A DNA stretch of 57,612 bases from the NCBI GenBank assembly GCA_002409995.1, contig DHOR01000038.1, positions 962-58,573 of the forward strand, written 5' to 3'. A program made the position numbers and the translations under genes. The notes under the pieces were generated by a model. The model ran no database searches. It saw only the letters and a program-made list of their open reading frames with translations, and had not been told where the DNA came from. Origin of the DNA: Hungatella sp. UBA5385. Its GTDB lineage: Bacteria > Bacillota > Clostridia > Lachnospirales > Lachnospiraceae. This document shows positions 50,547 through 57,612 of the stretch, piece by piece. Position 1 is the first letter of the stretch. Each line of letters begins with the position of its first letter.

Positions 50547-51523
50547 GGTAAATCTCCTCCAAAATCCGATATAGCCTCTTCATTTTCCACATTGTAATCT
50601 AAATTTCTCTCAAATAACTGATTTAAGGAAATGGAATCCCAAAACATTACCTCATGGGAGCCATTGACTGCAATCTGTACCTTATTAATAGAAGAAACAG
50701 ATGCCAGAGAGTTAACAATGGAATAAATGGGAATATAATCCGCCACATCTAAAGAATTATCTAAAAATTCCGAATCAAAATTCAAATAACATACACTGTC
50801 CTTTACCGTTATATTTAACAGCTTAGTCTCTTTGGGTAGAGTTGGATTGATTCCCGGTCTGGTGGGACCTGCAATCAACTGGTCGATTACCAGCTTTCCC
50901 ATAGAGGTATTTACATTATGAACAACACTTCTCTGCTCCTGTACCAGCTTTTCCCCTGTTTCATCTGCAAAATACAGAATCAAATCTGTTTTTTCAAAAG
51001 AGTTGATATTGCTGATATTATCGATAAAGTCGGCATTTGCCATAGGGCCTACAGGAATTCCTGTGGTGTCCATAATTGGCTGCTCTGCCGTATAGACCAT
51101 AACATAAGCCACTCCTTCTACCTGAGTCAGGGTTCTTACAAGAGCTGCTCTGCAGAGTATCTCTCTTGTGCTGTTCATCAGAGAGTAATTGCTGTCAAAA
51201 TACAGATACAGCACATTGTCCTCCAGCTTATATTTGTCAAATACAACTCTGTCCGGAACTGCTGCCTGGCGGTCTAAATCCTTGGGAACCTTCCTTAACT
51301 GCTCCAATAAATTGGTAATTTCCCAATCTGATGCTGAAAGGCTGTAGTCCTCTCCCTGAGCAGGCATTACATAATCCTGCGGCTCCAGCTTTGTCATAGT
51401 GGAATTTAAGTAATAGATTTGATAAGTATTTTCTGTTTCTTCTGTTCCCTTCTTTCCGGTACTGCATCCGGTTAAAATGGTAAGACAGATCAGGAGGAAC
51501 AGGGTATATTTCCATAATTTCAT
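50543..51523 (-). CDS. GerMN-domain lipoprotein
   Basis: 326 residues. Lipoprotein signal peptide with lipobox LTGC (Cys20). Two GerMN-type domains follow (about 50-170 and 190-310), recognised by VLYLYFDSNY and VCYLNFDSEFLDN, each followed by a helix with an ALV or SIVNSL pattern. GerM is linked to sporulation and germination in Bacillus, and LpqB-type relatives partner with sensor kinases. It lies 16 bases after a histidine kinase gene and overlaps comEC, so it may act with that kinase at the membrane surface. AGGAGGA precedes the ATG. Confidence 0.88.
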   Translation of the reverse strand: MKLWKYTLFLLICLTILTGCSTGKKGTEETENTYQIYYLNSTMTKLEPQDYVMPAQGEDYSLSASDWEITNLLEQLRKVPKDLDRQAAVPDRVVFDKYKLEDNVLYLYFDSNYSLMNSTREILCRAALVRTLTQVEGVAYVMVYTAEQPIMDTTGIPVGPMANADFIDNISNINSFEKTDLILYFADETGEKLVQEQRSVVHNVNTSMGKLVIDQLIAGPTRPGINPTLPKETKLLNITVKDSVCYLNFDSEFLDNSLDVADYIPIYSIVNSLASVSSINKVQIAVNGSHEVMFWDSISLNQLFERNLDYNVENEEAISDFGGDLP

Positions 51524-51539
51524 ATGCTTGTCCTCCTGT

Positions 51540-53018
51540 CTATGAAATATAGGTGAGAGGAACTCGAAGTGTAAATGTAGTTCCTTCCCCTTCTTTGCTC
51601 TGAAGTTTAATGGCCCCCTGATGCATTAACACGATTTTCTTGGCAATTGCAAGTCCAAGTCCGGTTCCTCCTGTTTTTCTGGACCTTGCCTTATCCACCC
51701 TGTAAAAACGCTCAAAAATTTGTTCTTTATATTCATCAGAAATTCCAATTCCCGAATCTGCCACCTTCACATAGAAAAATTTATGGTCTGCATCCAGAGT
51801 TACACGGACCCAGCCGCCTTCTACGTTATATTTGATGGCATTTTCCACCAGATTGTTAAGTGCCAGGGACAGCTTCATTTCATCTACATCAGCAGTTACT
51901 TCACGGATGCTTTCAAAGGTCAGCTCTACATTACGTTTTCCTGCAATGGGACGAAGTCTTTTTAAGATCAGCTCCAGAAGGCCGTTAATATTCACCTGTG
52001 CTATATTTAATTCTGCAGCAGCAGTTTTATCCATACGTACCAATGTGAGAAGATCATCTATAATCTTGCTCTCTCTATCAATCTCTTCTGATATATCCGC
52101 CATAAATTCCTGATATAGCTCCACTGGCGCATCTTCCATGCTCATAAGGGAATCAGCCAGCACCCGGATTGACGTTATGGGAGTTTTCAGCTCATGGGAT
52201 ACATTGGATACAAATTCCTCTCTGGACTGGTCCACTGCCTTTAATTTATCAATGGTAGTACTGATAGACTCTGTAATCTTAGCTGTTTCTTTATAAGACT
52301 GGGAGGTGATGTCCTCATCTAAATTGCCGTCTGCCACCCTGTTTAATGTTCTCTGAAGATCCTGGAAGGGCTTCATTAAAACCTTAACCAGCAAAACAAC
52401 CAGAATTGCCAGAACGGAAAATATCATCAGATGAAGGAAGCTTGCCTTCTCCGCTGTGGATGAAACCGTTCCAAGAAGAGCTTCTGTAGATGCAGTTATA
52501 ATCATTACACCATCAATCAGCTTATCCTCATTATTGGAATAAATAGGAATTGCCAGTGCTGCATAATGCTTTTCCGGATTGTATGTACTGCTTGCATCTC
52601 CATTAAAGCAGCGGATCACCTCTTCCGATACATTGATCTTTCCTATAGAAAGTGAAAATGTATCCGCGATAATCCTGAAGTTCTTATTGACAATGACAAT
52701 TCTGCCATTGAACATATCGGCTTTTACAGACATCTCATTTTCAAGCTTGGTATCTCTGGGTTCACTGCTTAAATAGTTGCCTCTTGTCATCCGGTTGCTC
52801 AGTATGGAACACTGGTTCTGAATATCCTGAATTTTAGCATCAATGAGACTCTGCTGATATGCGCTCTTCATCACTGAATTTTGTATCAGCATGGGAACCA
52901 CTCCGATAATAAGAAATAATATAATCAGAGTAATCCGCAGACTTGGAGTTAATTTCCATTTTAATTTTTTAACCCGGAATAAAGCCGGCCAATTCTCATT
53001 TTGCATTTCTTCTCTCAT
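51540..53018 (-). CDS. WalK-like sensor histidine kinase without an adjacent regulator
   Basis: 492 residues. Membrane segments at about 28-47 and 195-213 flank an extracytoplasmic PAS-like sensor. HAMP (about 214-265), HisKA with His275 in VSNVSHELKTPITSI, and HATPase with ALNNLVENAIKYN, DSGIGIS and GGTGLGLAIAKK follow. ATG at 53018 overlaps the degV stop as ATGA and is chosen over 53039, which has no ribosome binding site. No response regulator gene is adjacent: degV is upstream and a GerMN lipoprotein downstream. The cognate regulator must lie elsewhere or be shared. Confidence 0.93.
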   Translation of the reverse strand: MREEMQNENWPALFRVKKLKWKLTPSLRITLIILFLIIGVVPMLIQNSVMKSAYQQSLIDAKIQDIQNQCSILSNRMTRGNYLSSEPRDTKLENEMSVKADMFNGRIVIVNKNFRIIADTFSLSIGKINVSEEVIRCFNGDASSTYNPEKHYAALAIPIYSNNEDKLIDGVMIITASTEALLGTVSSTAEKASFLHLMIFSVLAILVVLLVKVLMKPFQDLQRTLNRVADGNLDEDITSQSYKETAKITESISTTIDKLKAVDQSREEFVSNVSHELKTPITSIRVLADSLMSMEDAPVELYQEFMADISEEIDRESKIIDDLLTLVRMDKTAAAELNIAQVNINGLLELILKRLRPIAGKRNVELTFESIREVTADVDEMKLSLALNNLVENAIKYNVEGGWVRVTLDADHKFFYVKVADSGIGISDEYKEQIFERFYRVDKARSRKTGGTGLGLAIAKKIVLMHQGAIKLQSKEGEGTTFTLRVPLTYIS

Positions 53019-53881
53019 AAATTCAACTTCTTTGTACATGCAATTGCAAGGGATCCTGGTCCAATATGGCAGGAAACACTTAAGGAAAGAGGATCAACAT
53101 AAATATCCCCGGTCTTTGGAAACATTTCCTGAAGCTCCTGTTTAAATTCAAGGGCTGCTGCCAAATTATCTGTATGAGCAACTGCTATGCTGATATTCTC
53201 CCCTTCTGGATCACCAAAACGCTCTTCCATATCCTTTTTGGCTGCTGCTACCATCATAGACTTTGCTTGCTTCATGGTTCTGGCTTTTGCAAATGCATCC
53301 AGCTTCTCTCCCTGAATGGTAAGCACAGGTTTAATCATCAATAAGGTGCCAAGCAAGGCTGCGGCGGTTGTAATTCTGCCGCCTTTTTTCAAATACTCCA
53401 AAGTATTCACTGTAATATAAATGGTGGAATCCATCTTGGTCTCTTCCAGCACATTCTTAATTTCCTCAGCACATTTCCCCTGATCAGCCATTGCCTTTGC
53501 TTCCAGCACAGACTGTCTCTGAGTCACGGAGATTCTCTGGTTATTGACCACCTTAACTTTTCCGTCATAATCCATAGACAGCATATGAGCTGTCTCACAG
53601 GAGCTGCTTAGCCCGCTGGACATAGGGATATGAATCACTTCATCATATTCCTCCAGCAGCCTGTTCCACAGATCCATAATATCACCAGGCGATGGCTGGG
53701 AGGTGGAAATATCCACACCCTGAGCCAGTTTCTCGTAAAATTCCTGCTGGTTTAAAGTAATATCTTCATAAAATGTATCACCATTCATCATAAACGGCAT
53801 GGCAATCACATGGATTCCCAATTCCTGTCCCTGCTTTTGTGTAATACCGCTATTGCTGTCTGTTACAACTGCTACCTTCAT
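53015..53881 (-). CDS. DegV family fatty-acid-binding protein
   Basis: 288 residues. DegV/FakB proteins hold a fatty acid for the kinase FakA (known for staphylococcal FakB). The core shows VVTDSNSGI, STSQPSPGD, HIPMSSGLSSSCETA and the LEYLKKGGRI motif near residue 165. Which lipid it binds cannot be told; no fakA is nearby. AAAGGAG precedes the ATG. It is translationally coupled (ATGA) to the histidine kinase gene, which is unusual for degV and suggests a shared expression need. Confidence 0.92.
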   Translation of the reverse strand: MKVAVVTDSNSGITQKQGQELGIHVIAMPFMMNGDTFYEDITLNQQEFYEKLAQGVDISTSQPSPGDIMDLWNRLLEEYDEVIHIPMSSGLSSSCETAHMLSMDYDGKVKVVNNQRISVTQRQSVLEAKAMADQGKCAEEIKNVLEETKMDSTIYITVNTLEYLKKGGRITTAAALLGTLLMIKPVLTIQGEKLDAFAKARTMKQAKSMMVAAAKKDMEERFGDPEGENISIAVAHTDNLAAALEFKQELQEMFPKTGDIYVDPLSLSVSCHIGPGSLAIACTKKLNL

Positions 53882-53908
53882 TCCTAATCTCCTTTATCTC
53901 TATGCCTC

Positions 53909-55675
53909 TTATTCCTCTTCTGCCATATTAGCTGATGTATACAGTTGATAATAGATTCCCTGTTTACTCATCAGTTCCTCATGATTTCCCTCTTCTTCAA
54001 TGCCGCTTCCTGAAAGCACCAGAATCCTGTCTGCATTCTGTATGGTGGACAGACGATGAGCTATGGTCAGGGTTGTTCTTCCTGAAGCAAGGCGCTCCAG
54101 TGACTGGGATACCAGATGCTCGCTTTCATTATCAAGGGCTGAGGTTGCCTCATCCAGTATGAGAACCTGAGGATTCTTAAGGAACACTCTGGCAATGCTG
54201 ATTCTCTGCTTCTGTCCTCCTGAAAGCTTCACTCCACGCTCTCCAACATAGGTGTCATATCCATCCTTTAAGCCTGTAATAAACTCATGGGCTCCTGCCA
54301 TTTTGGCAGCTTCCAGAACTTCTTCCCTGCTTGCCCCAGGACGGCCATATTCAATATTCTCATATACAGTTCCTGAAAACAGATATACATCCTGCTGAAC
54401 CACACCTACACTGTTGCGAAGGCTTTCCAATGTTACATTCTTAATATCCTGTCCGTCAATAAGGATTTTACCCTCAGTTGGATCATAAAATCTTGGAATT
54501 AAGTTGCACAGAGTGGTCTTACCGCCTCCTGAAGGTCCTACCAGTGCCAGCTTTTCTCCAGGTTTAACAGTCAGGTTAATATCGGACAGAACCGGATTAT
54601 GATCATCTGGATATTCAAAGGATACATGATCAAAGGTAATGGTTCCTTCGATATTATTCAGTTCAACAGCACCTTCTTCATCAAATATATCAATATCAGC
54701 ATCCATTAATTCAGTAAAACGTTCAATACCTGTCATACCTTTCTGGAACTGCTCTGCAAATTCTATAATTCTTCTAATGGTAGCAAGCAGAGTAGTCACA
54801 TACATAGTATAAGCAACCAGATCACCAGGACCAATCAGCCCCTTAATCATGAAAATGCCGCCTGCCACAATCACTACGACATACATCAGACCATCAAACA
54901 TACGAATGGTATTCTGGAAAGCAGCCATATATTTATAGGTTTCTTTTTTAATATCAAAAAACACCCGATTGTCATGATTGAATTTTTCAATTTCCACATC
55001 TTCATTGGCAAAGGCACGCACTACCTTGTTGCCCAGAAGGCTGTCCTCAATTCTTGCATTGAGCTCACCGATGTGATTACGCTGTTTCTTAAATGCCTTC
55101 CGCACCTGTATGTTAAAATAAGAACAGGATACAGCCATAACAGGAACCAGAACGAAGATAATCACTGTCAGAGGCAGATTAATTCCTGCCAAAATAATAA
55201 AGGAAACCACTGTTTTTAAAAATGCAATGAAGAATTCTTCCGGACAGTGGTGTGCAAACTCTGTTACATCAAATAAGTCGCTGGTAATCCGCGACATAAT
55301 CTGTCCAACCTTTGTATTGTTAAAATAATTATCAGAAAGCTTCTGCAGATGTGCAAATGCGTCCTCTCTCATATCTGTTTCAATGGCAGCTCCCATAACA
55401 TGGCCTGTATAAGCCATATAAAAGCTTGCCAGTCCATCAATAATACGAAGGCCAAAATACAAAAGCCCGATCATAACCACTGTGCGCACGCTCAGTGCTG
55501 CCAGATCCTGCAGGCCCTGATTGGTGATGTAACGTAAAATCAGCGGCAATACCAGCTCACAAATGGTAGTCAGTGCCGCACAAAAAAGGTCCATCACCAT
55601 AACCCCGGTGTATTTTTTATAGTAGGGCACAAAGCGTTTTAACAATGTGCCCGTTTTCTGATGCTTTTGTTCCAT
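53909..55675 (-). CDS. ABC exporter, fused permease and ATPase (type IV, MsbA-like)
   Basis: 588 residues. Six membrane helices (about 25-310) precede an ATPase domain with Walker A GPSGGGKTT (380-388), ABC signature LSGGQKQR (about 485), Walker B VLILDEATSALD and H-loop IAHRLST. It works as a homodimer or with a partner; no partner gene is adjacent, so a homodimeric lipid or drug exporter is likely. It follows the unknown 415-residue gene by 8 bases. Confidence 0.93.
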   Translation of the reverse strand: MEQKHQKTGTLLKRFVPYYKKYTGVMVMDLFCAALTTICELVLPLILRYITNQGLQDLAALSVRTVVMIGLLYFGLRIIDGLASFYMAYTGHVMGAAIETDMREDAFAHLQKLSDNYFNNTKVGQIMSRITSDLFDVTEFAHHCPEEFFIAFLKTVVSFIILAGINLPLTVIIFVLVPVMAVSCSYFNIQVRKAFKKQRNHIGELNARIEDSLLGNKVVRAFANEDVEIEKFNHDNRVFFDIKKETYKYMAAFQNTIRMFDGLMYVVVIVAGGIFMIKGLIGPGDLVAYTMYVTTLLATIRRIIEFAEQFQKGMTGIERFTELMDADIDIFDEEGAVELNNIEGTITFDHVSFEYPDDHNPVLSDINLTVKPGEKLALVGPSGGGKTTLCNLIPRFYDPTEGKILIDGQDIKNVTLESLRNSVGVVQQDVYLFSGTVYENIEYGRPGASREEVLEAAKMAGAHEFITGLKDGYDTYVGERGVKLSGGQKQRISIARVFLKNPQVLILDEATSALDNESEHLVSQSLERLASGRTTLTIAHRLSTIQNADRILVLSGSGIEEEGNHEELMSKQGIYYQLYTSANMAEEE

Positions 55676-55683
55676 AATAATCT

Positions 55684-56931
55684 CTACTCCAGTATTCTAA
55701 TGTTTTTAATAAGCCCCAATGCCCAATCCTCTTCTCCAGGTTTTTTGCAGGTAATATTAATATTCATACGCTGCTCCCCATAGATAACCTGTGCAGACAG
55801 ACCATAGAGAAGCTCTCCATCCTGTTCCCATGGTTTATAAACCACAGCCTTTGCCTCTGCTTTTCCAAGTGAAAACCTGTGAACCTCTGCATGCTCTCCA
55901 TTTTGAAACCAGGCATCCTTAAATTCCGCTGTCCGTCCCTCTAGAGCAATGGCATATACATAATAATCATGGGCCCCATAATCAGCGCCATCATAATAGT
56001 GATCCAGGACATCCGTCCTGTTATCTTCATGAAGATAGTGGCCCGGAAGACCAAAGATCATATTGCCAAGCCGTCTGAAGACCATATGTTTTCTGCATCC
56101 AATCTCAATATCTCCAGGCATTACCTCAGTCTGGCTGATATCAGCCGGCTCATGACCTGCAAGTGCACAGACCTCTAAATATTCCTTTTGAGGAAATGGG
56201 ATTTTAGGATTGGCTTTTAAAGCCTTTTCCAAATATTCAATGACAGAATCATTGATATATTTATCATCATTACTTCGTGCAGACGGCATAAAAAAACAAT
56301 GCTGGTTTAATAAGGCAAGACCGCTGTTGCGATAGAAATAAGCATCCTTTTCGATTTCATTCCATATAAAGAAATCCTTGGCAAACGCCATGGTAAGGCC
56401 GGAATTCACCAGCCCTCTGATCTCTCTCAAGGTATAGGGGCGGATATAGCTGATTAGTTTGTCTTTCTGATTTTCAGGAATGTAAAGCAGGGGAAACCAG
56501 CAAAACAAATAATCCTTTTTGCCGTCCCAGCCGGATACCATATTCATCAGCTCTTTGAACCACTTATAAAAGCTCATCTGCCTCATAGCAAGGAAGTCCC
56601 GCTTCCTGTAATATCCGGTTCTGTCCAATACCCGCAGCTTTAGATCACCCCGCTCAGCCAGCTTCTCCAGAAACTGAATCACCGCCACATGAAAGCCGGG
56701 CCCTGCAATATTGGTCTTGCTCATCCCATAAAATTTGCGTCTCTTCCAGCGAAACCACATACTGCCTTCCAGACAAATATTAATGATGAGAGGATCGTGA
56801 CTGGCACTATAATGATACCCATTTTCCTCTGCCAGACCTTTTATCAGATAAGCTGCTTTCTCCAGATTCCAATTGCTTCTGGCAAACAGCTTTCTCTTTG
56901 GTTCCAGTGAAAAATTGATTGTAATACCCAT
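55684..56931 (-). CDS. Conserved-looking protein of unknown function
   Basis: 415 residues. I do not recognise a family. No signal peptide or membrane segment is evident. It is rich in aromatic and basic residues (for example MWFRWKRRKFYG and NEIEKDAYFYRN), with acidic/aromatic HDYYVYAIALEGR in the second half. First gene of the long minus-strand unit and 8 bases from the ABC exporter, so it may act with that exporter. AAAGGG precedes the ATG. It could be a carbohydrate-related or scaffolding protein; this is not supported further. Confidence 0.75.
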   Translation of the reverse strand: MGITINFSLEPKRKLFARSNWNLEKAAYLIKGLAEENGYHYSASHDPLIINICLEGSMWFRWKRRKFYGMSKTNIAGPGFHVAVIQFLEKLAERGDLKLRVLDRTGYYRKRDFLAMRQMSFYKWFKELMNMVSGWDGKKDYLFCWFPLLYIPENQKDKLISYIRPYTLREIRGLVNSGLTMAFAKDFFIWNEIEKDAYFYRNSGLALLNQHCFFMPSARSNDDKYINDSVIEYLEKALKANPKIPFPQKEYLEVCALAGHEPADISQTEVMPGDIEIGCRKHMVFRRLGNMIFGLPGHYLHEDNRTDVLDHYYDGADYGAHDYYVYAIALEGRTAEFKDAWFQNGEHAEVHRFSLGKAEAKAVVYKPWEQDGELLYGLSAQVIYGEQRMNINITCKKPGEEDWALGLIKNIRILE

Positions 56932-57016
56932 TCGATACCCTTTCTTAGTATATCTTTCTCTATTCTATCCTATTTTCATTAGAAATGGAAGTAGTAAACT
57001 GGCTGAGTTTTTCCAT

Positions 57017-57045
57017 TAGACAGCATTTTCTTTTTCTGATATCAT
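57017..57045 (+). promoter_or_regulatory. Promoter of the small membrane protein gene
   Basis: TAGACA (57017-57022), 17-base spacer ending TGA, TATCAT (57040-57045): an extended -10 promoter 33 bases before the ATG. Confidence 0.6.
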
Positions 57046-57077
57046 GGTAATAAGGATGGAAAAGAAAGGAGAAAACC

Positions 57078-57539
57078 ATGAATATACATCAGAAATATGA
57101 GGACCACAAGTCATCTGCTTCCGCCTTCTTTGTTGTAGGAGGTCTCATTACCCTCTATGCCCTGCTATGCTGGACCGGTATATTCTCCATGCCAGGAACA
57201 GGTGCTTCCAAATATTTCTCACAGACAGTGATCACTGTTATGGGAATCGGCAGTCTCATCATCGCTGTAATGACACAGAGAACAGCCAAAGCCATATCAG
57301 GGGAGCTGGAGGAAAAAGAAAAACAAACTGATACCATAACTCAATGGTTTCTTTCCTCTTATACAAAAGAAGCCCTGGATAATCAGCTGGATTTAGAATA
57401 TGAGAATTACTCAGAAGAAGAACGGAGTTTGAAACGATTTGATCTGATACAGGATATCTTAATTACGAATCATGATCTTCCTGAACAGTCTTACGTAGAT
57501 GAGTTGTGCGAAATGCTTTATGAGATATTGTTTGAATAG
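57078..57539 (+). CDS. Small two-helix membrane protein, unknown
   Basis: 153 residues. Two hydrophobic segments (about 15-37 and 46-64) are followed by a charged cytoplasmic tail with a coiled-coil-like ELEEKEKQTDTI stretch and an acidic C-terminus. No family recognised. AAGGAG lies about 7 bases before the ATG. It is transcribed divergently from the 415-residue gene, from its own extended -10 promoter, and is followed at 57574 by the dispersed palindrome that may terminate it. Confidence 0.8.
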   Translation: MNIHQKYEDHKSSASAFFVVGGLITLYALLCWTGIFSMPGTGASKYFSQTVITVMGIGSLIIAVMTQRTAKAISGELEEKEKQTDTITQWFLSSYTKEALDNQLDLEYENYSEEERSLKRFDLIQDILITNHDLPEQSYVDELCEMLYEILFE

Positions 57540-57573
57540 TTGAAGTTATTCGAATTGCTTGAAGATTTACACG

Positions 57574-57610
57574 AGGGGTTCGACCCTTTGATACAAAGGG
57601 TCGAACCCCT
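57574..57610. repeat. Perfect 17-base inverted repeat, copy B of the dispersed palindrome
   Basis: Arms 57574-57590 and 57594-57610 are exact reverse complements (AGGGGTTCGACCCTTTG) with a 3-base loop. It shares the GGGGTTCGACCCTTTGATA core with 16227-16281. It begins 35 bases after the stop of the small membrane protein gene. Sequence beyond it is cut by the window edge. Confidence 0.85.
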
Positions 57611-57612
57611 AA

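Overview
The window looks like a chromosome segment from a spore-forming, low-GC Firmicute, most likely a Lachnospiraceae-type Clostridia. Reasons: spoIIP and gpr (sporulation and germination), single-chain glycyl-tRNA synthetase, RNase J, an HrcA/CIRCE heat-shock operon, AGGAGG-type ribosome binding sites, TTGACA/TATAAT promoters, and a gene order close to the Bacillus yqe and yrr blocks (comEC-holA-rpsT-gpr-spoIIP-lepA-hemW-hrcA-grpE-dnaK-dnaJ-prmA-rsmE-mtaB; era-recO; ireB-ruvX-yrzB-mltG-trmR-U32). Family assignments come from motif recognition, since no database search was possible. All but four of the genes lie on the minus strand.

Layout. 1-6.0 kb: partial glyQS, a small lipoprotein, recO, era and an M16C zinc peptidase whose strand composition is reversed. 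6.06-6.34 kb: a repeat-rich spacer. 6.3-14.6 kb: a YdcF-type membrane protein, then the U32/trmR/MltG-like/rnj/fur/DUF1292/ruvX unit, ireB and mtaB. 14.7-19.2 kb: a plus-strand HPr-like gene without the active histidine, then thiI-nifS (sulfur relay) and rsmE-prmA. 19.2-29.2 kb: an accessory block inserted between prmA and dnaJ. It encodes a TSUP exporter, a LarA-type racemase, a C45 acyl hydrolase, a two-subunit DUF3100 membrane system, a D-malate/tartrate dehydrogenase-like enzyme, an acetamidase/formamidase, a LysR regulator, a cell-wall-binding repeat protein and an alcohol dehydrogenase. 29.5-34.7 kb: hrcA-grpE-dnaK-dnaJ under CIRCE, with an odd repeat between grpE and dnaK. 34.7-36.7 kb: two tandem secreted 3D-domain (YocH-like) proteins with WalR-like boxes. 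36.7-42.9 kb: hemW, lepA, spoIIP, gpr and divergent rpsT. 43.0-56.9 kb: an apparently continuous 11-gene minus-strand unit (unknown protein, ABC exporter, DegV, histidine kinase, GerMN lipoprotein, comEC, holA, FG-GAP protein, response regulator, histidine kinase, membrane protein). 57.1-57.5 kb: a small membrane protein.

How the parts may work together. The 19-27 kb block reads as an uptake and breakdown route for an amide-containing 2-hydroxy acid: DUF3100 membrane pair, two unrelated amide hydrolases, a racemase and a decarboxylating 2-hydroxyacid dehydrogenase, under a LysR regulator, with an identical 19-base near-palindrome at two sites. This is inference. The 43-47 kb block (secreted FG-GAP protein, OmpR-type regulator, kinase, anchored protein) is a self-contained sensing cassette inserted between holA and rpsT. 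No tRNA or rRNA genes, insertion sequences, prophage or CRISPR array were seen.
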